From Arcobacter sp. F2176 (GTDB lineage: Bacteria > Campylobacterota > Campylobacteria > Campylobacterales > Arcobacteraceae): 64,000 bases of DNA. The translations under genes were made by a program, and so were the position numbers. Every line of letters begins with the position of its first letter. The stretch's first letter is position 1. Of the stretch, positions 18,208-27,135 are shown piece after piece. The DNA is taken from contig NZ_PDJV01000002.1 of assembly GCF_004116465.1 (NCBI RefSeq), forward strand, positions 1 through 64,000, read 5' to 3'. The notes under the pieces were generated by a model. It was given only the letters and a program-made list of their open reading frames with translations, was not told the DNA's origin and did not search any database.

Positions 18208-18908
18208 ATTAGCTCTTTTTCTATCATAAACTCACACAACATAAATTCAAATTCTGTATCTATGTCAATCGCTCTTTCTTCATCTATTTCAATATATCCT
18301 ATAGCGTTACCATATATATTTTGGTATTTTTTTAGAGTATTTACTCTTGTTATATCCACAACACCATTTAACCTAAAGCATTCTGGTAAAAGCTGACTTT
18401 GGTAAAACTTTTCTACTTTTAAATCATCTACAAAAGTATTTAAAAAACCATTTTTTTGTTTATACATCCAATAAGGGTGAAATACTCCTTCAGATTTTGT
18501 AACACTTCTTATAGCTGAATATTTTTTATCTTCTATCTGTTTTAATGCTTCTTCTATCATTTGGGTACTTTTAAATGGAGTTGTTGGTCTAATATAAATT
18601 AGATTATCAAAGGTGTAATTTTCATTTTTTTTCAACCAGTCTGTTAAATGTAACATAACTTCTCTATCTCCAACTTTGTCTTTTGCAAGATATTTAGGTC
18701 TTATAAATGGAACTTCTGCACCATATTCTTTCGCAACTCTTGCAATATTCTCATCATCAGTAGATACAATAACTCTACTAATATTTCTAGATGCCAAACA
18801 AGTTTCTATACTATAGGCAATAAGTGGTTTACCATTTAGTTTTTTTATATTTTTTCCTGGAAGTCTTTTACTTTCACCTCTTGCAGGAATTAGAGCTATA
18901 TTTTTCAT
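18204..18908 (-). CDS. neuA: CMP-nonulosonate cytidylyltransferase (NeuA/LegF type)
   Basis: The 234-residue protein opens with IALIPARGESKRLPGKNIKK, the nucleotide-binding motif of acylneuraminate cytidylyltransferases. It continues with KPLIAYSIE, VIVSTDDENIARVAKEYGAE, IYIRPTTPFK and AIDIDTEFEF (the metal-binding Asp pair). It would activate the product of the next gene as CMP-sugar, the donor for flagellin or LPS glycosylation. It is the first clear gene of the glycan operon. No good ribosome site is seen before its ATG; a tiny ORF (18911-19003) ends three bases upstream of it. Confidence 0.9.
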   Translation of the reverse strand: MKNIALIPARGESKRLPGKNIKKLNGKPLIAYSIETCLASRNISRVIVSTDDENIARVAKEYGAEVPFIRPKYLAKDKVGDREVMLHLTDWLKKNENYTFDNLIYIRPTTPFKSTQMIEEALKQIEDKKYSAIRSVTKSEGVFHPYWMYKQKNGFLNTFVDDLKVEKFYQSQLLPECFRLNGVVDITRVNTLKKYQNIYGNAIGYIEIDEERAIDIDTEFEFMLCEFMIEKELI

Positions 18909-18910
18909 AT

Positions 18911-19003
18911 TTATATATTGTGAAATAATTTTCTAATAAAGGTAATATAGCTTTTACTCTCAACTGCACGATATATTTTAGAATCTCTTTGAAGTGAATA
19001 CAT
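18911..19003 (-). CDS. 30-residue ORF upstream of neuA
   Basis: MYSLQRDSKIYRAVESKSYI... is preceded by AGAGGA seven bases before the ATG, a good ribosome site, and ends in TAA just before the neuA ATG, which lacks one. It could be a leader peptide for coupled translation or the stub of a lost gene. I do not recognise the sequence. Confidence 0.25.
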   Translation of the reverse strand: MYSLQRDSKIYRAVESKSYITFIRKLFHNI

Positions 19004-19220
19004 AGAGTAATCCTCTTTTAAATTATTACTTGATTTTATGATAAACTTACTTAAAATTAAATTATATTTTTATTTAATTTAAAGAATTGGATAATATTAA
19101 TCTTGATACGCTTTTACAACTCCTTTTTTAATACTTTGTAAATTGTAAAACTCTAACTAATTCGCTTGATTATTATTTTGAAATGATGGTGTAAGCTTTT
19201 CTCTCCCCACCCAATATTGG

Positions 19221-19783
19221 ACAAAATAAAGAACCAAAGAGATAAATAGAATATTGGAAAAGGTTTGAAACGATTAGAAAAAAGAGTTAAATCAGGAAAG
19301 CTCTCAAAAAATCAAATCAAGAGTAGAGGATACAATAAATATATTTATTAAAAAATAGCTGATAATATTGATTATGATAAATTTCATTAAGATGAGCTTT
19401 GGGATGGACTTAAGGGGTATATTACAAATACAAAGCTTTGTCCAAATGAAATAGTAGAAAATTACTCTAATCTTTGGCATATTGAGAAAGCTTTTAGAAT
19501 ATCTTAAACAGATTTAAATATAAAATCAATTCATCATTAAAGTAAGTATAGGGTAGAAGTCGATACATTAATATTATTTATTGCATATACAATTTACAAA
19601 GGACTTGAAGAATTATCAAACTGCATACTAAAGATATTTTTATATTACATGCAATAAAGAGATTAAAACTATCTATGGATTAGAATATACTAATCCTCTT
19701 AGAATAAGAAAATTTTTGTGGTATTACAACTTAATAAAATTCAATTAAAAATTCAAGATATTATTGAGTTTGAACTTGGGTGA
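19221..19783 (+). pseudogene. IS1634-like (IS4 superfamily) transposase remnant
   Basis: Read on the plus strand, with in-frame stops, the region gives KGLKRLEKRVKSGKLSKNQI, RGYNKYIY, then DELWDGLKGYITNTKLCPNE, IVENYSNLWHIEKAFRIS, TDLNIKSIHH and VDTLILFIAYTIYKGLEEL. This order matches the C-terminal half of IS1634-type DDE transposases, including the YREK-like IEKAFRIS segment around the catalytic Glu. At least four TAA/TAG stops (for example just before KIADNIDYD and after FRIS) make it inactive. The N-terminal half and terminal inverted repeats are not recognisable. It marks an old insertion between the glycan operon and the Maf gene. Confidence 0.85.
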
Positions 19784-20025
19784 CCCATTTGATGAAGTCA
19801 GGAATAATTATCTATTACCATTTGAGTTTGAAGAAAATGTTACATTTAGAAAAGCTTGCTTAGAATATAGACTTATTTGTCTGATTTAGGGTTGATATAC
19901 TATACTTCTTGCTACAGCAACAAGTACCAAAAAAGAGGATGAACTAACAGTTCTTTATATCTGCTCATTTTTATTATAGATAGCATTCTTAAATAACTCT
20001 TCATTACTTACAATTAAATGTAGTA
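19784..20025. other. gene-free remnant stretch between IS relic and Maf gene
   Basis: No intact gene. On the plus strand a broken frame (DPFDEVRNNYLLPFEFEE, then RKACLEYRLICLI, stop) looks like coding remnant, but I cannot name its family. The stretch 18909-19220 on the other side of the relic likewise holds only the 30-residue ORF and AT-rich sequence. I see no RNA gene in either. Confidence 0.4.
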
Positions 20026-23000
20026 TTATTCCCCACTAGATTTAAAAAGACCTGGTAAATGAAGTTTTCTTAATTTATTAATCTTTTGTATAAAAGAATT
20101 GTTCTGTAGTGCAAATTCAATATATATATAATGAACAATATGTGCTAATGTTGTATTATTACCAATTTGTAAATTATTTGAATTCTCTTCTAAGAAATAA
20201 TTAGTAAGAATTATGTGATAGTTATTATTAAATTTTTTAAAAATATTTGGATCGATACCAATTTCTTTTAATGAATTTAGAAAAAAATTGTCTTTATCAA
20301 GTACAAAGTCAGATAATTTTCTTGTAGATAACGCTCTATCATAGATAGAATAATATATATTTTTGTTAAATGGTAACATTTTTTGTTCGATGTCTTGATA
20401 AAAAATAGAATTCTTATTATTTATAAAAATCTTTAAATTATTAAAAAAATTGTCTTTAGTAAATTTCAATATTGAAAAATTTGTATTATGAAGCTTTTCT
20501 TTTACCAATGTACTATCTGAATCATTAAAATAGTACGCATTAATACTTACTGAAGGATGGGCTTTCTTTAAACTTAACAAGTACCTAATAAACTCATCAT
20601 CATAAATATTATCATTAGTTGCTAAAAATGCTATATTATTTTCAGGCATTGTATTTTGCAATCTTTCTATATTTAGGTTTCTATTCAGTTGTTTTACAAA
20701 GATAGTTTCATCATAATTTTCAACTAAATTATCTAAATAATTACTTGAATCTTCTTGTATAATAAAATCTTCATTTAAAACTAATGGATATAAATAAACA
20801 CTATCATTGATTAGTTTATATATTTTATCAAATAAAAAACTTTGATTAGGAATCTTAGCTTGCACCCAAACTTCAGTATTATCTGCAATTTCATAAATAT
20901 TTTTAGGACAAATAAGTTTGAATCTATTTATTACAGGACTAAAGATACTAATATACTCTTTTAGCACTTCTTCATCAAAATAAAAAGCAGAGAATTTTAT
21001 ATTTGGGAATTTATTAGAAATCTCTACGATCTTATTTACAAATTCCTGTTGAAGATTCTCTTTTATAGCAAAGAATCCTATGTGTTCTTTTAGATACTTT
21101 TCATTGAATAAATCTTTATCAATATCTTCTTTTAGACTATTTGCAAATTCAAAATAGCTAGTATTTGAAAGAGTGAAGTTTTCTTTTAAATTATTTGCAA
21201 GGGTGAACTTTTTTGGTACAATTAATTCAGTTTCTAGCTCTTTTAATGCTTTTTCTTTATTGTCAAACATTACACCATAGATATTTTCATAGTTATTTAA
21301 AATAATGTCATCTATTCTTTTTACATTTATTGTATTATCATATGTTTCAAGCCATAGTTCTACACTTGAAGTTATATTTGAAATATTATTTGGGATTGAA
21401 AGTTCGATTCTATTTAACTCTTGTTTAAATACAAATTGTGCTTGAATTTTTTGAAACTCAAAAAAGTAGAAAAGTTTTAATTCTACTTCTGGAAATCTTT
21501 TAAGTACTTCTTTTACATAGTTTACAAAATCTTTATTTGTAAGATTATCTTCTATTGCAAAAAAGCCAATTGAGTTTGGCTTGAAATCATATTGATAGCC
21601 TCTTTTTGAAGTTTCAACTAGTTCTTTAAAGAATGGTTCAGAGTAGATACTATTTTTTATAGAGTACTCTTTTAAATATTTGTTTAATTTTTTTAGTAAA
21701 ATACTATTTTCATCACTTGAATATGATATTGAGATTACATAAGTATCAATTATCTTATTTAGTTGAGTAAGTAGATTCTTATTTATCTCATAAATATACT
21801 TTTTCTTATCATTCTCACTATCTAAATCAAATAGATAAAAGATATAGTGTAGATTGTGTGAAGAGTAGTTTAACAATATAGATTGCAAATCTTCGCAATG
21901 TTGTTTTTCAAATAGAACACTTTGAACAACATTTATTAGGGTATTTTGATATTCATCAAAATTGTTATATTTTTTTATTTTTTGAAATTGCTCAAGGTGT
22001 TTTTTCATTTTTTTAACACCACTAAGCTTTAAGTTTATTTTTTCTAAATCTTTTTCATTGTATCCAATTTCACTAATACCTTCTAATGCTTTAAAAATCT
22101 CATTTTTGTATGATTCTTGATCTTTCTTTGGGAAAGTTGAAAAATCTATATCTTCAATTCTTAAAGGAACTGCACCAGAAAGATATGCTCCATTTGATAG
22201 GTTATATACTTTTTGACTTTCATCTTTGTAGAATTCTGTGAATTGAGCAAAGGTATCAATATTTGTTTTAAATACAGGTATTGATTTAACTTCAGGCAAA
22301 AAGTTACCTTTTACAATAATTGTATTTTTTCTAAATGAGTAATTCTTATCTGATGAATCTTCTAACTCTTTTATTTTATTAAATGCACCAGCTCCTGAGT
22401 GACCTTCAATATGAGTTGCTCCTGATTCAACATCCATCGCAAAATCTAGACCTAAAAGATAAAGTTCTTTTGTTTGGAAAAGAAGTAATAACGCGTAGGT
22501 CAATTCACCAATACTCGGGCTTGTCAATATCCCAAAGTTTTCTTTTACTTCAAACATTGCTTGGAAGATAAAGATATTTTCTTTTGGAAAACTATTCATT
22601 AGTTTTGCATTTACATGTGAGGCAAAGATAAAAATTGTATCTTTGAAATAGTTTATATCATTTAGTTTATCCAAGGTATTAAGTACTTGAATATCTTGTT
22701 CATCATACTGTGTTACGATATCTGGTTTTATACCATTTTTTTCCAAAATAGGTAAGGTTGCATAGATAGCAACTATAGTAAATTTGTCTTGATTCTCTTT
22801 TACAAAATTAATATTATGTTGTAAAGAAGGACCAGCTGCAAGAAAAAGAATAGGTTTCTCAAAAGGTTTGAGGCTTTGTTTATATTTTACATTCAATAAT
22901 TTAAAATTTTGAGTAATATATGAGTTTGTTCTACTTATACTTAAAAATGTTCTATCATAAGAATACAACAAATGTGCTTGTGAGACTAAGTAGTTTTGGA

Positions 23001-23721
23001 TCACCTTCATATACATATCTGACCCAGAAGATATATTTACAAATTTTAAATAATGATTATAAATAAAAATTTCACCATAAAAACTATCAAATGTCTTTCT
23101 AAATTCATACTCATTTTGTGCTATTGAAAAATATAATTTTGTTTTTGTTGCCAGATTTGCATAATTTGTCACAAACAAAGATAATCTAAAAAACTCTAGA
23201 TTAGGTTCAACTATTAAATATACATCTGAATTGAGTTTCTCATGTATCAAAGGTATATGAATTCCAAGTAAAACTCCAAAAATTATAAATTTGTGGAACT
23301 CTTTTACATTTTGTGGATTTGATACATTTTTATTTACAAAATTTATAACAGGAGCATTTCCTATAGAATATGAAGCTAAAATGTCTTGTTCAAGAGCTCT
23401 TTTTGCCATTTTGTCATTATAGGATAATTCATAATAAGTTTTAAAACTATTAACCGTAGCATCATAACTTATGTCATCAGCTATCTTTTGTGATATCTCA
23501 TTTGAGTTTTGTGTGTATAAAAACTCTTTTGTTGTAGGATTTACTATGTCAAAGTGTGTGTTTAAGTATTGAAGTTCAAATTCTGGTTTTACTTGACCTA
23601 ATTCAATTGCTGTTGCATAAAGTTCTAGCGTTTTATATAAATCAGGGTGATTTTGTTTAAAAAACTCTAAATTTTCATTATAAGTTTGTAATGCTAATTG
23701 CTGAACTTGATCCAATGACAT
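20026..23721 (-). CDS. Maf-type flagellin glycosylation factor, very long
   Basis: The 1231-residue protein is of the motility accessory factor group (DUF115/MptE-like core), which in Campylobacterota and Aeromonas transfers nonulosonic acid to flagellin. Near residues 280-300 lies KPILFLAAGPSLQHN, followed by FTIVAIYATLPILEKNGIKP and DIVTQYDEQ, the nucleotide-binding core. SPSIGELTYALLLLFQTKEL and LLGLDFAMD follow. The C-terminal 500 residues hold three diverged copies of one domain, starting IGFFAIEDNL (about 713), IGFFAIKENL (about 879) and IAFLATNDNI (about 1027). Most Maf proteins are around 600-700 residues, so this one is about twice as long. It lies just after the two flagellin genes and before the CMP-sugar genes. 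Confidence 0.85.
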   Translation of the reverse strand: MSLDQVQQLALQTYNENLEFFKQNHPDLYKTLELYATAIELGQVKPEFELQYLNTHFDIVNPTTKEFLYTQNSNEISQKIADDISYDATVNSFKTYYELSYNDKMAKRALEQDILASYSIGNAPVINFVNKNVSNPQNVKEFHKFIIFGVLLGIHIPLIHEKLNSDVYLIVEPNLEFFRLSLFVTNYANLATKTKLYFSIAQNEYEFRKTFDSFYGEIFIYNHYLKFVNISSGSDMYMKVIQNYLVSQAHLLYSYDRTFLSISRTNSYITQNFKLLNVKYKQSLKPFEKPILFLAAGPSLQHNINFVKENQDKFTIVAIYATLPILEKNGIKPDIVTQYDEQDIQVLNTLDKLNDINYFKDTIFIFASHVNAKLMNSFPKENIFIFQAMFEVKENFGILTSPSIGELTYALLLLFQTKELYLLGLDFAMDVESGATHIEGHSGAGAFNKIKELEDSSDKNYSFRKNTIIVKGNFLPEVKSIPVFKTNIDTFAQFTEFYKDESQKVYNLSNGAYLSGAVPLRIEDIDFSTFPKKDQESYKNEIFKALEGISEIGYNEKDLEKINLKLSGVKKMKKHLEQFQKIKKYNNFDEYQNTLINVVQSVLFEKQHCEDLQSILLNYSSHNLHYIFYLFDLDSENDKKKYIYEINKNLLTQLNKIIDTYVISISYSSDENSILLKKLNKYLKEYSIKNSIYSEPFFKELVETSKRGYQYDFKPNSIGFFAIEDNLTNKDFVNYVKEVLKRFPEVELKLFYFFEFQKIQAQFVFKQELNRIELSIPNNISNITSSVELWLETYDNTINVKRIDDIILNNYENIYGVMFDNKEKALKELETELIVPKKFTLANNLKENFTLSNTSYFEFANSLKEDIDKDLFNEKYLKEHIGFFAIKENLQQEFVNKIVEISNKFPNIKFSAFYFDEEVLKEYISIFSPVINRFKLICPKNIYEIADNTEVWVQAKIPNQSFLFDKIYKLINDSVYLYPLVLNEDFIIQEDSSNYLDNLVENYDETIFVKQLNRNLNIERLQNTMPENNIAFLATNDNIYDDEFIRYLLSLKKAHPSVSINAYYFNDSDSTLVKEKLHNTNFSILKFTKDNFFNNLKIFINNKNSIFYQDIEQKMLPFNKNIYYSIYDRALSTRKLSDFVLDKDNFFLNSLKEIGIDPNIFKKFNNNYHIILTNYFLEENSNNLQIGNNTTLAHIVHYIYIEFALQNNSFIQKINKLRKLHLPGLFKSSGE

Positions 23722-23831
23722 TTTATACCTTATATAAATCTTTTTACTTAAGTAAAAAAAGTATTATTTAATAAATATTTTATCATAATAGCTCTAAAGA
23801 TAGCTGAATTTTAGAAGATTTTTTTTATTTT

Positions 23832-23870
23832 TAACTAAAAAAAAGTAGTACCCAAAGAGCACTACTTTTT
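23832..23870 (-). terminator. intrinsic terminator after distal flagellin gene
   Basis: On the minus strand AAAAAGTAGT and ACTACTTTTT form a ten-pair stem around an 11-base loop, followed by a T run. It lies about 20 bases after the stop of the 23890-25380 flagellin gene and so separates it from the Maf gene. Confidence 0.85.
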
Positions 23871-23889
23871 AGATGTTTAAGATTAATTA

Positions 23890-25380
23890 CTATTGTAATA
23901 ATCTTAATACATTTTGTTGGATTGAGTTTGCTTGACTCATAGCATACGATCCAGCTTGAGATATAATATTTTGTTTGTTGAAGTTTGCAGATTCTTGTGC
24001 ATAATCAACATCTCTAATAATAGATTCTGCTGCTTTAACATTTGTTTGTTGAGTCATTAAGTTTCTAACCCCAGATTCAATTTGATTTTGAGATGACCCT
24101 AAATCTGCTCTAAATGTATTAAGTTGAGTAATAGCAGCATCAACTACACCTTGGAATTTATCCGTTTGAGCCACTGTTAACTGACCAGCTTGTAAAGATT
24201 TCAATGCAGAAAGAGTTAATCCACCTCTCATACCTTTATTTTCATCTGTTTCAGTATCTGCAACACCATCAGTGATTTTTAATTCTTTATTGCTTCCTGT
24301 CTCTTCATTGTAAATAGACAAATTAGCTGCATTAGCACTGAATGTCACACTTCCAGAAGTATCTGTTTGCTCTATTTTCATAGACCCAATATTATAAGTA
24401 GCTAGTGCACTACTTGCTGTATTTGCAGTATCTGTTGTTTGTCCGCCAAAGCTAATTACAGTTCCAGATGCAATAGTATATGAAGCTGCTTTAACTTCTA
24501 CACCATTAACGATAGTTGCAGCTACTTTTACAATACCACTAGCACCATTAGTTGCACTAAATGTACCTAAACTATTTCCATTTATGTCTTTTACTTCTAC
24601 TGATGCACCACTATTAGATGATAATTTATCTAAAATAAGTTGTGTATTAGAATCTAATTCACTAAGTGTACTTTGTTTACCAAAAGTAATATCTCCAGTA
24701 ACCCCTGAAATACTTACTTTACCTACAGCACCACCTGATGCAAAACTTTCAAGTTTAAGTGCATTTGTTCCATCAGCTGTTACTCTGATTGAAGTTTCAG
24801 CTGAAATAGTATTACCTTTTGAACCAGTAGTATCTTGCATGATTCTTTCAGTTCCACCACCTAAACCTACAGTATTAGATTGAATTGATGCAGATTGGAT
24901 GATATCATCTTTATTTTCACCAATTTGGAATCTTAATTGATCTGAACCTCTAGTATTATCATAACCACTTTGTAATAAAGTTGTACCATTATAGTTAGTT
25001 TGTGCAGCGATATTATCTAATTGCTCAAGTAATTTATTAATATCTTTTCTAATAGCTTCTCTACCATCATCAGAAGTAGTATCAGTATTAGCTTGAATTA
25101 ATTTAGCTTTAACAGTATCTAAGATATTTGATTGTTCAGACATAGATTTATCAGCAATTTGGATTAATGAAACAGCTGAGTTACCATTGTCAATACCTTG
25201 ACCAATAGAATTAGCTTGAGTTCTTAGTTTATCAGCAATTGCTAAACCAGATGCATCATCAGATGCTTTATTGATTTTTAATCCAGTAGAAAGTTTTTCT
25301 AATGAACTTGAAATTTTGTTACTTGTATTTTTTGCTGCTTCTTGTGCAGTAAGCGAAGCAACGTTAGTATTAATTCTCAT
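23890..25380 (-). CDS. fla: flagellin (second tandem copy)
   Basis: The 496-residue filament subunit has the conserved N-terminal D0/D1 (MRINTNVASLTAQEAAKN, then SSLEKLSTGLKINKASDDAS) and C-terminal D1/D0 (IESGVRNLMTQQTNVKAAES, ending NVLRLLQ). A variable Ser/Thr/Gly-rich middle lies at about residues 170-400, the probable glycan-bearing surface. The D1 loop around residues 85-95 reads ILDTVKAKLIQ, not the LQRVRELAVQ of TLR5-activating flagellins. AGGA lies eight bases before the ATG. Ends are nearly the same as in the 25599-27101 copy; the middles differ strongly. A terminator follows. Confidence 0.97.
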   Translation of the reverse strand: MRINTNVASLTAQEAAKNTSNKISSSLEKLSTGLKINKASDDASGLAIADKLRTQANSIGQGIDNGNSAVSLIQIADKSMSEQSNILDTVKAKLIQANTDTTSDDGREAIRKDINKLLEQLDNIAAQTNYNGTTLLQSGYDNTRGSDQLRFQIGENKDDIIQSASIQSNTVGLGGGTERIMQDTTGSKGNTISAETSIRVTADGTNALKLESFASGGAVGKVSISGVTGDITFGKQSTLSELDSNTQLILDKLSSNSGASVEVKDINGNSLGTFSATNGASGIVKVAATIVNGVEVKAASYTIASGTVISFGGQTTDTANTASSALATYNIGSMKIEQTDTSGSVTFSANAANLSIYNEETGSNKELKITDGVADTETDENKGMRGGLTLSALKSLQAGQLTVAQTDKFQGVVDAAITQLNTFRADLGSSQNQIESGVRNLMTQQTNVKAAESIIRDVDYAQESANFNKQNIISQAGSYAMSQANSIQQNVLRLLQ

Positions 25381-25406
25381 AATAAATCCTTTAAATTATG
25401 ACACAT

Positions 25407-25420
25407 TGTGATAAATCACA
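25407..25420. promoter_or_regulatory. TGTGAT-AA-ATCACA palindrome in flagellin leader
   Basis: A perfect 14-base palindrome lies 27 bases upstream of the 25380 flagellin ATG. It looks like a CRP/FNR-family half-site pair (TGTGA-N4-TCACA), but could equally be a small RNA hairpin. No clear sigma-28 or sigma-54 promoter was found in this 218-base gap. Confidence 0.4.
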
Positions 25421-25540
25421 CCGAATACATTCTCAGGTGAATGAGCATAGAGTAAAACAACTCTTTGGAATCAATCGATCCCTACTTTGTAAAAAGAATT
25501 ATTACATACCAATTCTTAAAAGTAGATTAAAATAAAATTT

Positions 25541-25574
25541 GACAATAAAAAAAGAGAGCTTTTATACTCTCTTT
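25541..25574 (-). terminator. intrinsic terminator after proximal flagellin gene
   Basis: On the minus strand AAAGAGAG and CTCTCTTT pair over eight bases with an eight-base loop, followed by TTTTTTATT. It lies 25 bases after the stop of the 25599-27101 flagellin gene, so the two flagellins probably have separate messages. Confidence 0.85.
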
Positions 25575-25598
25575 AAATTTGTTATTTAAAAGTGCTAT

Positions 25599-27101
25599 TT
25601 ATTGAAGTAGTCTAAGAACATTCTGTTGCACAGAATTAGATTGGCTCATAGCATAGTTTCCTGCTTGAGAGATGATATTTTGTTTATTGAAATTTGCAGA
25701 TTCTTCAGCATAATCAACATCTCTAATTACAGATTCTGCTGCTTTTACATTTGTTTTTTGAGTCATTAAGTTTCTAACTGCTGATTCGATTTGATTTTGA
25801 GTAGAACCTAAATCAGACCGGTAAATATTCATTTGACTTAATGCAGCATCAACTATTGCTTGATACTTATCTGCTTGTACTTTTGTTAATTGACCTGTTG
25901 CTAAAGCTTTTAATCCAGCTAATGTACCGCCACCAATAATACTTCCTGATGCTGTAGTCACTTTTAATTCTTCACCATTTGCACTATTTAAGTTTTGAAT
26001 ATTAAGATTTTGAGCACTTGCATCAAAGGTAATACTTCCTGATGCTGAAGTTTGAGTAAGTGTCATTGCTCCAATTGTAAAAGTATTTAGAGGTTTGCCA
26101 GCAACTTCAACTGTATTTACTGTTTGTCCACCCATTCCAAGTGTTGTACCTGATGCAAGTGTAAATGTTATAGTTGGTTCTGCTCCATTTACTCCTGGTG
26201 TTGAATGTCTAATTAAAGCATCTTCTATTGTAGTAGGACTAGTTGGTGTTAGTGTAAAAGTTCCAATAGTTCTATTGTTTATGTCTTTTACTTCTACTGA
26301 GGCAGGATTTCCATTTACCCCACTTGTTGCATTTGCTAAAGCTTCTAATACAAATTGAGTAGTTGAATCTACATCACTAATCTCTGTTGTACCTGGTCCA
26401 TTTGCAGTTATATCTCCAGGTATTCCTGTAATATTTACTTTTAAAGCAGTTCCTGTAGCATATCCATCTAATGTAATAGGATTTGTTCCATCTCCACTTA
26501 TAACAGTTGATAAACCTTGAGAAATAACATTATTTCTTGTACTTGAACCAGAAACTTGGTCAAGAGCTTTGTCTCCTCCGCCTAATCCAACTGTATTTGA
26601 CTGTACGAACGAACTTTGCATAACATCATCTTTATTTCCACCAATTTGAAATTTCAATTCAATTGAACTTGACATGCTGTCATAGCTATCTTGTAAAAGT
26701 GTAATACCATTATAACTTGTCTGTTGAGCGATATTATCTAATTGTTCTAATAGTTTAACAATATCTTTTCTAATAGCTTCTCTACCATCATCAGAAGTAG
26801 TATCAGTATTAGCTTGAATTAGCTTAGCTTTTACAGTATCTAAGATATTTGATTGTTCAGCCATAGACTTATCAGCAATTTGGATTAAAGAAATAGCTGA
26901 ATTACCGTTATCTATACCTTGGCTAATTGATGAAGCTTGAGTTCTTAGTTTATCAGCAATCGCCAAACCAGAAGCATCATCACTAGCTTTGTTAACTTTC
27001 AATCCAGTAGAAAGTCTTTCTAATGAAGTTGCAATCTTCTTATTAGTATTGCTTGCCGCTTCTTGTGCAGTAAGCGAAGCTATGTTTGTATTTATTCTCA
27101 T
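25599..27101 (-). CDS. fla: flagellin (first tandem copy)
   Basis: The 500-residue filament subunit has the same framework as the next gene: MRINTNIASLTAQEAASN at the start, IESAVRNLMTQKTNVKAAES and NVLRLLQ at the end. The central 220 residues are unlike those of the neighbour and rich in Thr, Ser, Pro and Gly (for example FTLTPTSPTTIEDAL). It is secreted by the flagellar type III system without signal cleavage. The probable Maf protein and CMP-sugar genes downstream suggest the central domain is glycosylated. AAGG lies just upstream of the ATG. Only 34 bases separate it from trmA, so its promoter must lie there or inside trmA. Confidence 0.97.
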   Translation of the reverse strand: MRINTNIASLTAQEAASNTNKKIATSLERLSTGLKVNKASDDASGLAIADKLRTQASSISQGIDNGNSAISLIQIADKSMAEQSNILDTVKAKLIQANTDTTSDDGREAIRKDIVKLLEQLDNIAQQTSYNGITLLQDSYDSMSSSIELKFQIGGNKDDVMQSSFVQSNTVGLGGGDKALDQVSGSSTRNNVISQGLSTVISGDGTNPITLDGYATGTALKVNITGIPGDITANGPGTTEISDVDSTTQFVLEALANATSGVNGNPASVEVKDINNRTIGTFTLTPTSPTTIEDALIRHSTPGVNGAEPTITFTLASGTTLGMGGQTVNTVEVAGKPLNTFTIGAMTLTQTSASGSITFDASAQNLNIQNLNSANGEELKVTTASGSIIGGGTLAGLKALATGQLTKVQADKYQAIVDAALSQMNIYRSDLGSTQNQIESAVRNLMTQKTNVKAAESVIRDVDYAEESANFNKQNIISQAGNYAMSQSNSVQQNVLRLLQ

Positions 27102-27135
27102 GTTTTTTACCTTGTTACAGCTTTTATACTAAATT

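Noticed and set aside
25381-25598. Sigma-54 or sigma-28 promoter for flagellin
   Set aside because: I found GG and GC-like pieces but not with the required 10-base spacing, and no convincing sigma-28 -10 box.
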